Source: Bdellovibrio sp. (lineage in GTDB: Bacteria > Bdellovibrionota > Bdellovibrionia > Bdellovibrionales > Bdellovibrionaceae). Taken from it: DNA of 64,000 nt. Positions within the stretch are counted from its first letter, which is position 1; every line of letters starts with the position of its first letter. A program made the translations under genes and the position numbers. The notes under the pieces are model-generated. The model saw nothing but the letters and a program-made list of their open reading frames with translations. It was not told the origin of the DNA and searched no databases. The DNA lies in the NCBI GenBank assembly GCA_014376435.1, contig JACMRL010000038.1:41498-105497 (forward strand), in the 5' to 3' direction. Positions 17,554-27,010 of this stretch are shown here, in pieces.

Positions 17554-17820
17554 AGACCGTTTGGTTCTAAGGAATTCTAACGATCTGTTTTCAACTGGCG
17601 ATTGATTTTATATTAAAAGACGTTGATTCTGTGCCTGAAATTCTTTTGTACCAAATTACATTCGATCCGGACATTTTTTTAGGATACTTGGTGAAGTGGG
17701 GACCAGACAAGATTTAAATTTTTTACATCGGAGCGTACAGTTCACGCATTAAATGGATTTTTCTGGGTATGACAATCACGGTATTATTTTTCGCTTTGAT
17801 TAAAAAAATGCTTAAGCTAG
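17554..17820. other. Intergenic stretch without a supported gene
   Basis: These 267 bases hold no start-containing frame of useful length. A 48-codon open stretch ending at the TAA near 17718 (reading ...VDSVPEILLYQITFDPDIFLGYL...) has no start codon or ribosome site and may be a decayed gene end or chance. A duplicated GCTTAAG flanks the end of the ABC-F gene. Confidence 0.4.
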
Positions 17821-19656
17821 CTACTGCTTAAGTAAAGTTAATTCTTTTTCTTTCGATTCTAAATTTTCCATATTGAGTAACATAGTTTCTTCAATGTCGG
17901 AAATCTTTTTAGAAGTTTGCGCTGACTCGATCGCTAGCTTTTGCGCTTGCGGGCCTTGTGCGGTGATGAGCAGATTGTTTTGCTCGGCCAGATTTTTATT
18001 TAACTGCAATAACTGATCTTCAGCTTTTGAGATTTTTTTCTGTAATTCTTTAATTTCAGAGCCAATTTTTTTAGACTGTTCTTTGTAATTAAACTTTCTA
18101 TCAGATTCAGCGGCGGGCTTATTGGCCTGTTTAATTTTAAAATCCATTTCATCGGCAACTAGGTAGCGCTCTTTGAGCGCGCCTTTTTCTAAACTCCATA
18201 AATAATCTTCGTAAGTTCCTGGGTAAACTTCGACGTGACCATTTCTGATTTCGATAATTTTATTCGAAACACGGTTAATGAAGCTACGATCATGGCTAAC
18301 GACCACTAAAGTACCGGCAAAGTGATGTAAGGCTTCAGCCAAAGCGTTGACGGTATCGAAGTCTAAGTGATTCGTGGGCTCGTCCATTAGTAGTAAAGGT
18401 TTTTTCTGTAAAAGAATTTGTCCTAAAGCTACGCGCGTTTTTTCTCCGCCAGAAAGTACTTTAATCTTTTTATAAATATCATCGCCCGTGAAAAGTAATG
18501 AACCGGCAATACCTAAGATCTCTTGTTTGGTCGTATTGGTGTAAGCTTTTCTTTGTAGGGCTTCGATCACTGTATCTTCGTTGATTAAATCTTCCGTCAA
18601 ATGCTGGGCGAAGTACGAGATTTCGGTTTGATAACCGATCTTACGGTCTCCGCTTAACATCGGAATACGACCGGCAATTGATTTTAGCAAAGTTGATTTT
18701 CCGGCTCCATTGAATCCGACTACGCCCAAATGTGCGCCACGTTCTAAAATTAAATTCACATCGCTTAAGATTGGTCGGCCTTCATAGCCTAGTTCTGCAT
18801 TCGTTAAAACCAATACCTCTTTGCCAGTTTGAACCGGAACGGGTAAGTGAATACGACTACGTACGGGAAGCGCTTTGATTTCGATCGTTTCCATTTTATC
18901 AAGTTGCTTCATTCGGCTTTGGGCTTGCTTGGCTTTGGTGGCCTTGGCGCGGAAGCGGTCGACGAATTCTTGAATGTGTTTGCGTTTGGCATCTAAGTTG
19001 GCCGCCTGTTGCGCTTTAATTTTTGCGACTTCTTCTTTTTGTTCGAAGTAATCATCAATATGACCAGGAAATTTAATAATTTCTTGGCCCTCAACTTCTA
19101 AAGTGTACTCGGTGGTACGACGTAAAAATTCACGGTCATGCGAAATTAATAAAAATGCGCCCGTGTAATCTTGTAAAAATTTTTCTAAAGCTAAAATACT
19201 TTCTAAATCTAAAAAGTTCGTGGGTTCATCCAGTAACATCAGATCAGGCTCAAGCCCAATTAGATAAAGTAATTTCATGCGCATGCGGTAGCCGCCGCTG
19301 AGCTCAGATAATTGTTTTTGAAAGTGAGCTTCGCTAAGGCCAATGCCTTTACCAATTTGTTTTAGATCCCAAATGGGTTTGATACATTCCTCGGTTAAAT
19401 ATTCTTCGGCCGTCATGTTCAGCGTCCAATCAGACTCTTGTTCTAAATAACCAATACGTAATTTGTTCGCTTTGGTTAATTCGCCCGTATCTAAAGTTTC
19501 TTGGCCAACTAAAATTTTAAAAAGTGTAGTTTTGCCTGCGCCATTTGGTCCGATAACCCCGACATGCTCGGATTGATTAATTGCAAAACGGGCTTTGTCG
19601 AAAAGTACTTTAGCGCCGTATTGTTTCGTTGCATTGTGAAGTTGTAGTAGGTTCAT
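17821..19656 (-). CDS. ABC-F family ATPase (Uup/EttA-like)
   Basis: A 611-residue soluble protein with two ATPase domains in tandem and no membrane part. Walker A motifs are GPNGAGKTT (near residue 37) and GFNGAGKST (near 318); signatures are LSGGYRMR and LSGGEKTR; Walker B regions are LLDEPTNFLDLES and LMDEPTNHLDFDT. The inter-domain linker (P-site tRNA interaction motif in the family) is KRKHIQEFVDRFRAKATKAKQAQSRMKQLDKME. A C-terminal coiled coil (about 530-611) resembles the Uup tail. ABC-F proteins act on the ribosome to relieve stalling or give antibiotic tolerance. The subgroup is not decided by eye. Confidence 0.93.
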   Translation of the reverse strand: MNLLQLHNATKQYGAKVLFDKARFAINQSEHVGVIGPNGAGKTTLFKILVGQETLDTGELTKANKLRIGYLEQESDWTLNMTAEEYLTEECIKPIWDLKQIGKGIGLSEAHFQKQLSELSGGYRMRMKLLYLIGLEPDLMLLDEPTNFLDLESILALEKFLQDYTGAFLLISHDREFLRRTTEYTLEVEGQEIIKFPGHIDDYFEQKEEVAKIKAQQAANLDAKRKHIQEFVDRFRAKATKAKQAQSRMKQLDKMETIEIKALPVRSRIHLPVPVQTGKEVLVLTNAELGYEGRPILSDVNLILERGAHLGVVGFNGAGKSTLLKSIAGRIPMLSGDRKIGYQTEISYFAQHLTEDLINEDTVIEALQRKAYTNTTKQEILGIAGSLLFTGDDIYKKIKVLSGGEKTRVALGQILLQKKPLLLMDEPTNHLDFDTVNALAEALHHFAGTLVVVSHDRSFINRVSNKIIEIRNGHVEVYPGTYEDYLWSLEKGALKERYLVADEMDFKIKQANKPAAESDRKFNYKEQSKKIGSEIKELQKKISKAEDQLLQLNKNLAEQNNLLITAQGPQAQKLAIESAQTSKKISDIEETMLLNMENLESKEKELTLLKQ

Positions 19657-19703
19657 TCTTGTGACATCCTACTCGAAAACAGTTCTTAAAAAAAGGATTT
19701 GGT

Positions 19704-21287
19704 ATGAAAAAGATATTATTTTTTGTAGGTCTTTTAGGTTTCATGACGACAGCGCAAGCTGCTCAAAATTTTGTCTTATGTATGGAAGGAAGTCCCTCGT
19801 CTTTCAATCCACAGTTAGTCAGCGACGGCGTTAGTATGAATTCAAGCTCGCAGGCGATTTTTAATCGTTTGGTCGAATTTAAAAAAGGAACGACCGAGAT
19901 CGAATCGGGCTTAGCTGAATCCTGGACGATTTCAAAAGACAAAAAAACTTATACCTTTAAACTGCGCAAAAATGTTTCTTTCCAATCGAATGATTTTTTC
20001 AAACCAAGTCGCGTGTTTAACGCTGACGACGTAGTTTATACCTTCAAAAGCCAGATGGATAAAAAGCATCCCTTAGCGATTCCGGCCGCTAACTACGAAT
20101 ATTTCAAAGCGATGGAGTTGGACCAATTAATTGCAAACGTAAAAAAAGCCGATGATTTTACGGTTATTTTTGAATTGAAAAGAGCGGAAGCTCCATTCTT
20201 GGCCGACTTAGCAATGGATTTTGCCAGTATTCAATCTGAAGAGTATGCAAATACTTTGATAAAAAATGGCAAGGGCTTAAAAACCTTAGAGATCCAACCA
20301 ATTGGCACAGGCCCTTTTGTTTTTAAAAGCTATCAAAAAGATTCAACGATTCGCTACAAAGCCTTCGAACAATACTTTCGCGGTAAAGTAAAAATTGAAA
20401 ATTTAATTTTTGTGATCGTAACTGATTCAACGGTTCGACTACAAAAAATGAAAGCGGGCGAATGCAATGTAATGACTGAACCCCAACCGCAAGATATCGA
20501 TCAGATTAAAGCTCTGAAAAATATAAAACTAGTTTCTACGGAAGGTATTAACGTAAGTTACGTCGCCTTCAATACGCAGAAAAAACCTTTTGATAATTTG
20601 AAAGTTCGTCAGGCCCTGTCTTTAGCAATGAATCAAAAATCATACATCGATTTAATTTACCGCGCGCAAGGAACGGCGGCTAAAAATCCGATTCCGCCGA
20701 CAATGTGGTCTTACAATAAATCGACGGCGGCGATCGCATACGATGTTACAAAAGCAAAAGCTTTATTAGCTGAAGCGGGATTTCCGAATGGCTTTGATAC
20801 GGAACTTTGGACTTTGCCGGTCTCGCGTCCGTATTTACCGAACGGTAAAAAATTGGGTGAACTGATGCAGGCTGATTTAGCTAAAGTCGGTGTCAAAGTA
20901 AAATTAGTTACTTACGACTGGCCCGTTTATTTAGAGAAATCTAAAAAAGGCGAACACCAAATGATTCAATTTGGTTGGACCGGTGACAATGGTGATCCAG
21001 ATAATTTTATGAATGTGCTTCTAGGTTGTTCGGCAGTTCAAGCGGGTAGTAACTACGCCAGATGGTGTAATCAAGAATTTGATACGCTTTTACAAAAAGC
21101 TAAGGTTGATTCAGCGCAAGGTTCACGAACTATCTTTTACGAAAAAGCCCAAGTTATCTTTACAAAAGAAAAGCCTTGGTTTCCGATCGCGCACGCAAAA
21201 TTGAATAAAGTTATTTCTGATAAAGTTATCGGTTATACCATAGACCCTTTCGGCCACGAGCAGTTTGAAAGCGTTGATCTTAAATAA
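19704..21287 (+). CDS. dppA: Peptide/nickel-type ABC transporter substrate-binding protein
   Basis: A 527-residue periplasmic binding protein, family SBP_bac_5. The signal peptide MKKILFFVGLLGFMTTAQA is followed by mature sequence with the family core: SSSQAIFNRLVEF, GLAESWTISKDKKTYTFKLRKNVSFQ and NADDVVYTFKSQMD. It most likely binds oligopeptides or dipeptides released from prey or medium; the substrate class is inferred from family and from the permease genes that follow. AAAAGGA precedes the ATG. The 3' end overlaps dppB by 23 bases. Confidence 0.92.
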   Translation: MKKILFFVGLLGFMTTAQAAQNFVLCMEGSPSSFNPQLVSDGVSMNSSSQAIFNRLVEFKKGTTEIESGLAESWTISKDKKTYTFKLRKNVSFQSNDFFKPSRVFNADDVVYTFKSQMDKKHPLAIPAANYEYFKAMELDQLIANVKKADDFTVIFELKRAEAPFLADLAMDFASIQSEEYANTLIKNGKGLKTLEIQPIGTGPFVFKSYQKDSTIRYKAFEQYFRGKVKIENLIFVIVTDSTVRLQKMKAGECNVMTEPQPQDIDQIKALKNIKLVSTEGINVSYVAFNTQKKPFDNLKVRQALSLAMNQKSYIDLIYRAQGTAAKNPIPPTMWSYNKSTAAIAYDVTKAKALLAEAGFPNGFDTELWTLPVSRPYLPNGKKLGELMQADLAKVGVKVKLVTYDWPVYLEKSKKGEHQMIQFGWTGDNGDPDNFMNVLLGCSAVQAGSNYARWCNQEFDTLLQKAKVDSAQGSRTIFYEKAQVIFTKEKPWFPIAHAKLNKVISDKVIGYTIDPFGHEQFESVDLK

Positions 21288-22281
21288 ATTTATAAAATTC
21301 ATTCTATCTTTTCTTTTTATCAGCTTAATGAGCTTTTCAATCATTCGGCTGATTCCGGGAGATCCCGTCACTAACATCATTGGCGAACGTGGTGCCTCTG
21401 AAGAGCGTGTTCAAGAAATCAGAAAAAATCTAGGTTTAGATAAATCGGTTATAGAACAATATTTTATTTTTACCAAAAATGCGATACAGGGCGAATTTGG
21501 CGATTCAATCGTGACTAAACAACCCGTTTGGAATGATTTTAAAATTCTGTGGCCGGCGACATTTGAATTATCGATGTTAGCCATGCTATGGTCTTCCCTT
21601 GCGGGTTTAGCTTTGGGAGTCTTGGCCGCCAGCAAAAGAAATTCTTTTTGGGATTACGGAGCCGTTAGCTTATCAACGATTGGTTTTGCTATGCCGCTAT
21701 TTTGGTGGGGATTAATCGTGATCTTTTTTTTCGCCGTCACATTAGGTTGGTTTCCGGTATCAGGTCGAATTTCAGTCGAGTTCGACGTTCCATATCGCAC
21801 GGGTTTATATTTAATCGATAGTTTATTATCGGGGCAGATGAACGCTTTTTTTTCTGCATTAAAACACATGGCTTTGCCGGCATTTGTTTTAGGAACGGTT
21901 TCTTTAGCATTGATCGTTCGCGTGACCCGTTCATCTTTTATCGACATTCAAAAAGAAGATTACATCCGTACCGCACGGGCTAAAGGTTTAAGAAAATCAC
22001 AAATTTTATTTAAACATATTTTTAAAAACGCACTTCCCCAAATTTTAACCGCATTGGGTTTAGCATTCGGCCAATTACTAACGGGCGCCATTATGACCGA
22101 GACTTTATTTTCTTGGCCGGGCATTGGTCGCTGGATTGTGAAAAGTATTGAAGCGCGTGATTACCCTTCCGTACAGGCGGGTTTATTTTACTCAATGTTG
22201 ATCATTGTTTTTATTAACTTCGTTACGGATGAATTAATTAAAATCGTAAATCCAAAATTACGGGACAGTGTAAACTTATGA
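21265..22281 (+). CDS. dppB: Peptide ABC transporter permease DppB-like
   Basis: A 338-residue inner-membrane permease with about six helices. The family start FSIIRLIPGDPVTNIIGERGASEERVQEIRKNLGLD and the EAA loop (RTARAKGLRKSQILFKHIFKNALPQILT) are clear. The start is a TTG inside dppA; a second in-frame TTG is at 21274. No ATG fits. It is coupled to dppC by a 4-base overlap. Confidence 0.92.
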   Translation: MKALILNKFIKFILSFLFISLMSFSIIRLIPGDPVTNIIGERGASEERVQEIRKNLGLDKSVIEQYFIFTKNAIQGEFGDSIVTKQPVWNDFKILWPATFELSMLAMLWSSLAGLALGVLAASKRNSFWDYGAVSLSTIGFAMPLFWWGLIVIFFFAVTLGWFPVSGRISVEFDVPYRTGLYLIDSLLSGQMNAFFSALKHMALPAFVLGTVSLALIVRVTRSSFIDIQKEDYIRTARAKGLRKSQILFKHIFKNALPQILTALGLAFGQLLTGAIMTETLFSWPGIGRWIVKSIEARDYPSVQAGLFYSMLIIVFINFVTDELIKIVNPKLRDSVNL

Positions 22282-23093
22282 TGAAAAATAAAAGTTTTCT
22301 TATAGGTATGGCGTTATTTATCTTTTTTTGCTTGATGGCCGGATTAGCCACTTTCTGGACGCCGTATAGTTATCAGGAAGTGTTCGATGGTGCGGCTTTA
22401 CTAAAACCATCGGCGCGTTTTCTTTTGGGTACGGATGATCTGGGTCGTGATTTATTTAGTCGTCTGTTAGTGGGGGCACAGCTCTCGCTAGGGATCGGAA
22501 TTTTTGTTGGCGGCTTATCCGTTGTCGTTGGCGCAAGCTTAGGAATTATTTCGGCATACTACGGAAAAAAATTAGATCAAGCGTTGGTGCAGATGATGAA
22601 TGGTATTCAAGCTTTGCCGAGTTTACTTTTGGCATTATTTGTAGTGGCCATCTTGGGGGGCGGAATTTTAAATGTGATCCTAAGCGTAACTTTGGTTTCA
22701 ATTCCGGTGATGTTTCGCTTAGTCAGAAGTGCCGCCCTAGTTGAAAACAGTAAAGATTATATCGTTGCGGCCCGCGCGGTAGGCGCTTCTGATTTTCGTA
22801 TTATTACGGCTCATTTATTTCCGAATTGTATCACGCCGATCTTAGTTCAATCAGCGGTTTGTTGTAGTGAGGCTATTTTAAATACCGCCGCTTTAGGTTT
22901 TTTAGGTTTAGGAATTCCAGCCCCGTATCCAGAGTGGGGAACCATGCTAAGTGATTCGAAAAACTTTATCGAAACAGCTCCTCAGCTGATGACGATCCCG
23001 GGTTTATGTTTATTACTTCTTATTTTATCAACTCAGTTAATTAGCGATGGTCTGCGTGATCATTTAGACCCTAAGCTGCGTGGTCGGTCTTAG
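22278..23093 (+). CDS. dppC: Peptide ABC transporter permease DppC-like
   Basis: A 271-residue permease, slightly shorter than the usual 290-300. It shows LGTDDLGRDLFSRLLVGAQLSLGIGIFVG, the DppC/OppC signature, and the EAA loop VAARAVGASDFRIITAHLFPNCITPILVQ. The ATG overlaps the dppB stop (ATGA). The operon stops here: the two ATPase genes (dppD, dppF) that energise such transporters are not found in the window and must be supplied from elsewhere. The 3' end overlaps the convergent PilZ gene by 23 bases. Confidence 0.92.
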   Translation: MMKNKSFLIGMALFIFFCLMAGLATFWTPYSYQEVFDGAALLKPSARFLLGTDDLGRDLFSRLLVGAQLSLGIGIFVGGLSVVVGASLGIISAYYGKKLDQALVQMMNGIQALPSLLLALFVVAILGGGILNVILSVTLVSIPVMFRLVRSAALVENSKDYIVAARAVGASDFRIITAHLFPNCITPILVQSAVCCSEAILNTAALGFLGLGIPAPYPEWGTMLSDSKNFIETAPQLMTIPGLCLLLLILSTQLISDGLRDHLDPKLRGRS

Positions 23094-23364
23094 TTCTAGA
23101 TTCAATTCCGATAAATTGAACGCCTACGTAAAAAGTATTATCTTTTAATTGGCGACAATGCTTTACGTAAGATTTCATTTGAATATATTCGCCGATTTCA
23201 TTTTGGTACACGATTGAAATAAAGGTGCCTTGGCAAATTTCTTTATCAACAACTAAGCCAACTCCCATGCGTGAAAAATCGCGTATGATCGTACGCGAAG
23301 CGCTTTGATCGTCGTTCATAATGGCCGCATAAGAATTTAAAATGATTCGGGGGAATTTGCGCAT
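23071..23364 (-). CDS. PilZ-domain protein (c-di-GMP receptor)
   Basis: A 97-residue single-domain PilZ protein. The c-di-GMP-binding signature is intact: an RxxxR motif at Arg2-Arg6 (RKFPR) and DxSxxG at Asp29-Ser31-Gly34 (DFSRMG), followed by the beta-barrel strands ending YVGVQF. Such proteins pass c-di-GMP signals to motility or secretion targets. Bdellovibrio relatives carry many of them. No partner gene is adjacent; it overlaps the end of dppC on the other strand. Confidence 0.85.
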   Translation of the reverse strand: MRKFPRIILNSYAAIMNDDQSASRTIIRDFSRMGVGLVVDKEICQGTFISIVYQNEIGEYIQMKSYVKHCRQLKDNTFYVGVQFIGIESRTKTDHAA

Positions 23365-23463
23365 AATAACGGGTTTGCAAAGGACAGACCTGCTTAGAAG
23401 CGCTACCGCAGCTGAAATCGTCTAAACAATAACAGCCGGTGTAACCTTAGACAGGTGACAGAA

Positions 23464-24693
23464 TTATAACATCATCGCTTTTTTAAGATTTGAATCAATC
23501 GCGTCTAAGAAAGCTTCCGTATTTAAATATTTATCTGCCGAAACTTTGTCTCCGTAGATACAAACCGCTAAATCTTTTGTCATTTTTCCAGACTCAACTG
23601 TTTCTATACAAACTTTTTCTAAATTTTTACAAAATTTATCTAAAGATGGATTGTTATCAAGTTTAGCTCTGTGCTCAAGACCACGAGTCCAAGCAAAGAT
23701 TGAAGCGATCGGATTTGTTGAAGTTGGTTTACCTTGTTGGTGCATACGGTAGTGACGTGTCACGGTCCCGTGCGCGGCTTCCGCTTCCACTGTTTTACCA
23801 TCCGGAGTTACTAGAACTGAGGTCATTAAGCCTAAAGAACCAAAACCTTGGGCAACGGTATCAGACTGAACATCGCCATCATAGTTTTTACAAGCCCATA
23901 CAAAGTTACCACTCCATTTAAGGCAGCTGGCAACCATGTCATCAATTAAGCGATGTTCGTAAGTGATACCGGCTTCTGAGTATTTTGCTTTAAATTCTTT
24001 TTGGTAGATATCTTCAAAGATATCTTTGAAACGACCATCGTATTTTTTAAGAATGGTATTTTTAGTTGATAAGTACAAAGGCCATTTTTTTTGTAAAGCC
24101 ATATTAAAGCAAGAGCGTGCAAAGCCGATGATTGATTCGTCCGTATTGTACATCGCTAAAGCGATACCGTCGCTTTTGAAATTATAAACTTCGTGGGAGA
24201 TTGTTTCGCCGCCGCCTTCGGGTTGAAAAGTAATCGTTAATTTACCTTTACCTTTGGTTACGAAGTCGGTCGCGCGGTATTGATCGCCGAACGCATGACG
24301 ACCGATACAGATTGGTGCAGTCCAGTTAGGTACTAAGCGTGGAACATTTTTACAAATGATTGGTTCACGAAAAACTGTACCATCTAAAATATTACGGATT
24401 GTTCCATTTGGTGATTTCCACATTTGTTTTAATTTGAATTCCGTTACGCGTTGTTCATCAGGCGTGATCGTCGCACACTTGATACCGACGTTATACTTTT
24501 TGATCGCTTCAGCTGAATCGATCGTTACTTGATCGTTGGTCGCATCACGGTGTTCCATGCCTAAATCAAAATATTTAATGTCGATATCTAAGTAAGGAAG
24601 AATTAATTTATCTTTGATGAATTTCCAGATGATACGAGTCATTTCGTCGCCATCAAGCTCTACGACGGGGTTTGCTACTTTAATTTTTTGCAT
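23464..24693 (-). CDS. icd: NADP-dependent isocitrate dehydrogenase (eukaryote-like type)
   Basis: A 409-residue TCA-cycle enzyme that converts isocitrate to 2-oxoglutarate. The sequence is of the dimeric type shared with eukaryotic IDH1/2: [17 protein letters not shown] at the start, [19 protein letters not shown] (substrate phosphate and Arg residues), [28 protein letters not shown] (metal Asp residues) and [12 protein letters not shown] (cofactor). I chose the ATG at 24693 because AAGGATC precedes it and the family starts there; the in-frame ATG at 24753 adds an unsupported 20 residues. It stands alone, flanked by the PilZ gene and the aro cluster. Confidence 0.96.
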   Translation of the reverse strand: MQKIKVANPVVELDGDEMTRIIWKFIKDKLILPYLDIDIKYFDLGMEHRDATNDQVTIDSAEAIKKYNVGIKCATITPDEQRVTEFKLKQMWKSPNGTIRNILDGTVFREPIICKNVPRLVPNWTAPICIGRHAFGDQYRATDFVTKGKGKLTITFQPEGGGETISHEVYNFKSDGIALAMYNTDESIIGFARSCFNMALQKKWPLYLSTKNTILKKYDGRFKDIFEDIYQKEFKAKYSEAGITYEHRLIDDMVASCLKWSGNFVWACKNYDGDVQSDTVAQGFGSLGLMTSVLVTPDGKTVEAEAAHGTVTRHYRMHQQGKPTSTNPIASIFAWTRGLEHRAKLDNNPSLDKFCKNLEKVCIETVESGKMTKDLAVCIYGDKVSADKYLNTEAFLDAIDSNLKKAMML

Positions 24694-24797
24694 AAGTGAT
24701 CCTTTCGATGAATACAATACGGTATAGTAGAGCATTTTAGCCCTCTGAGGCACGGCCTAATGCTTGATATCATTGAAGTTTAGGTCTAGTTTAAGCT

Positions 24798-25829
24798 GTG
24801 CAAAAAACAGAAGTTTTATTTTCGAAAAAGATGCCAGCCGCTAAATCGTTTCCAAGCGAAAGTGTGCTTTTTTATGATTCAATTCTAAATAAAAACCCCG
24901 ACTTCAAAAAGTGGGCTTCTGTATTTACGTTTAAAATAGCTCTTAAATCAGGTGAGACTTTAAAAACTATTGATTCTTTAAAACAGAACCTGGAAAAGCT
25001 TGCGATTCTGGATGTTCCATCGACTCCGGAACTTACTTTTATCGCGGTGGGCGGGGGAAGCGTTGGTGACTTTGTAGGCTTTTTAGCAAGCATTTACCTG
25101 CGCGGCCGACCTTTCATCAATATACCTTCAACTTGGCTATCGGCCTTTGATTCAGCTCATGGCGGAAAAAACGGTCTTAATTTACTCAAGCAAAAAAACC
25201 AAATCGGCACTTTCTATCCTGCAATCAAAGTTTATTTGGTCGAGCAATTATTAGCTTCGCAGCCTTCAGAACGCATGATCGAAGCTTTGGGTGAAGTGAT
25301 TAAGATTTCAGTTATCGGTAATCAAAGTCTTTTTAAGTTTTTAGAAAAAAATATTTTTAAATTAAATCAAAAATTGATGTACCAAAATCTACCCGGCGCG
25401 ATTGAAGCAAAAAATAAAATTGTTAAAAAAGACCCATTTGAAAAATTAGGTCTACGCCGAGTATTAAATTTGGGCCATACGATGGGACATGTTTTTGAAA
25501 GCCACTATGGCTGGCCTCACGGTATTTGCATTTTATTGGGAACTTTATTTTCAGTTCGCTGGAGTTATCAGTTAGGAATGTTATCTGTGCAAGAATGCAT
25601 TCGCATTTCGCATTTAATTGAATCGGCGTACACTTCAATTAATTTAAGCGAAGACCTAGCCGGAGTTAGCGATGCCAGTGTGAGGCAGCTTCTGTTGAAA
25701 GATAAAAAAAGAACTTCAAAATCAGAAATAGATTTTATCTTTATTAAAAAAATCGGCCAGGTCGTTCGCAAAAAAGTAAGTGTCGAGCAAATTATCGCCG
25801 AGATTCACCGTCAAAAAACGGAATACTAA
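24798..25829 (+). CDS. aroB: 3-dehydroquinate synthase (divergent)
   Basis: The second enzyme of the shikimate pathway, 343 residues, NAD- and metal-dependent. It has GGGSVGD (85-91), FDSAHGGKNGLN (117-128, normally VDSSVGGKxxVN), GEVIKI with Glu166, LNLGHTMGH with His227, and WPHG with His241. Glu166, His227 and His241 match the three metal ligands of the family, but the Glu normally following HG is Ile here. The start is GTG. No good Shine-Dalgarno is visible. Its stop overlaps the aroA ATG by one base. The gene opens the aroB-aroA-aroKDE-aroC operon. Confidence 0.9.
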   Translation: MQKTEVLFSKKMPAAKSFPSESVLFYDSILNKNPDFKKWASVFTFKIALKSGETLKTIDSLKQNLEKLAILDVPSTPELTFIAVGGGSVGDFVGFLASIYLRGRPFINIPSTWLSAFDSAHGGKNGLNLLKQKNQIGTFYPAIKVYLVEQLLASQPSERMIEALGEVIKISVIGNQSLFKFLEKNIFKLNQKLMYQNLPGAIEAKNKIVKKDPFEKLGLRRVLNLGHTMGHVFESHYGWPHGICILLGTLFSVRWSYQLGMLSVQECIRISHLIESAYTSINLSEDLAGVSDASVRQLLLKDKKRTSKSEIDFIFIKKIGQVVRKKVSVEQIIAEIHRQKTEY

Positions 25830-27010
25830 TGTTTAAATTCGCTGGTTCTTTATTAGCTTCAAAGTCTTGGATGAACCGAGCCCTGGTAATTCAGTCTTTC
25901 AATCCGCAAATTAAAATTATCGGCGAAACCGATTCAGACGATGTAAAGGTTTTGCAAAAAGCAATCGAAAGTATTCCTTACGCTGACCATTTTTATTTAG
26001 GACAGGGTGGAACCTCTTTAAGATTTTTTGCTTTTCTAGCTTCACGTAAGCCGGGCACTTGGTTTATTAAAGCGCACGCTAGACTGTTAGAGCGTCCGCA
26101 AAAAGAATTAAAAGAAACTTTAAAGCAATTAGGCATTGAGGTTGAATTTCAAGACGATGAAATTATCATTCGCTCGCAAGGCTGGAAAAACGATGGCACC
26201 GTGATGTGCGATACAAAATTATCAAGCCAATTTGCTTCGGGCCTCATCTTAAATAGTTGGAATTTAGAATTCGATCTGCAAGTGCAAATGAATAAGCCGA
26301 TTATTTCAGCTGACTATTTGTGGATGACTTTAGATATTTTAAAAACCGCTGGATTAAAATACCACTTAGTTGAAAGCGAAGCCTCTTTTCATTTAAGTAT
26401 TCCCAAATGCCAAAAGCCTAGCAGTTCAGACCTGCATTCTGAAGTGGATGTTAGTTCTACTTTTTCATTAGTTGCGGCGGCCGTAGTTGCCGGAGACGTA
26501 CAAATTGAAAATTGGAATTCGTCTTCGGTTCAACCAGATATGGCATTTACTAAAATTTTAAACCAGATGGGGATTCTGTTTCAACAACAAGCCAATCAGT
26601 TTACAATTAAACAACAATCTTCTTGGAATGCTTGCGAAATAAATTTAAATAAGTCTCCGGACCTATTTCCGGTACTGAGTGTGCTGTGCGCTTTGGGCAA
26701 GGGAACTTCGCAATTGTACGGGGCCGAGCAGTTAAAATTGAAAGAATCAGACCGTATTACAAAGACTAAAGAGTTACTAGATTTAGCGGGCTTTCGATCT
26801 GAACTATTAGTCGACGGCTTAGCAATTTACGGTCTTTCTTCCGCACAAGATAAAAACCAAGCCTTAACTTTTAATCCAGATCACGATCACCGCATGGCCA
26901 TGGCCGCCGGAATTTTAAAATTAGCTGGCTATAATATTAAAATAGAAACTCCCGAAGTTGTGCAAAAAAGTTATCCGCAATTTTGGCAGCATACCGGTGT
27001 TAACCCATGA
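25829..27010 (+). CDS. aroA: 5-enolpyruvylshikimate-3-phosphate synthase (divergent)
   Basis: EPSP synthase, 393 residues, somewhat shorter than the usual 420-440. It transfers enolpyruvyl from PEP to shikimate-3-phosphate. Substrate-binding motifs are seen in order: ASKSWMNRAL (Lys12, Ser13, Arg17), GQGGTSLRFFAFLA (normally NAGTxxR), LLERPQ, SSQFASGLIL, SPDLFPVLSVLCALG with the catalytic Asp, LKLKESDRITK and DHDHRMAMAAGIL. It is clearly AroA rather than MurA because of the shikimate-type motifs. It lies between aroB (1-base overlap) and the aroKDE fusion (4-base ATGA overlap). Confidence 0.92.
   Translation: MFKFAGSLLASKSWMNRALVIQSFNPQIKIIGETDSDDVKVLQKAIESIPYADHFYLGQGGTSLRFFAFLASRKPGTWFIKAHARLLERPQKELKETLKQLGIEVEFQDDEIIIRSQGWKNDGTVMCDTKLSSQFASGLILNSWNLEFDLQVQMNKPIISADYLWMTLDILKTAGLKYHLVESEASFHLSIPKCQKPSSSDLHSEVDVSSTFSLVAAAVVAGDVQIENWNSSSVQPDMAFTKILNQMGILFQQQANQFTIKQQSSWNACEINLNKSPDLFPVLSVLCALGKGTSQLYGAEQLKLKESDRITKTKELLDLAGFRSELLVDGLAIYGLSSAQDKNQALTFNPDHDHRMAMAAGILKLAGYNIKIETPEVVQKSYPQFWQHTGVNP

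Noticed and set aside
17580..17720. A short gene between ung and the ABC-F gene
   Set aside because: The open stretch has no start codon or ribosome site; chance or decay is more likely.
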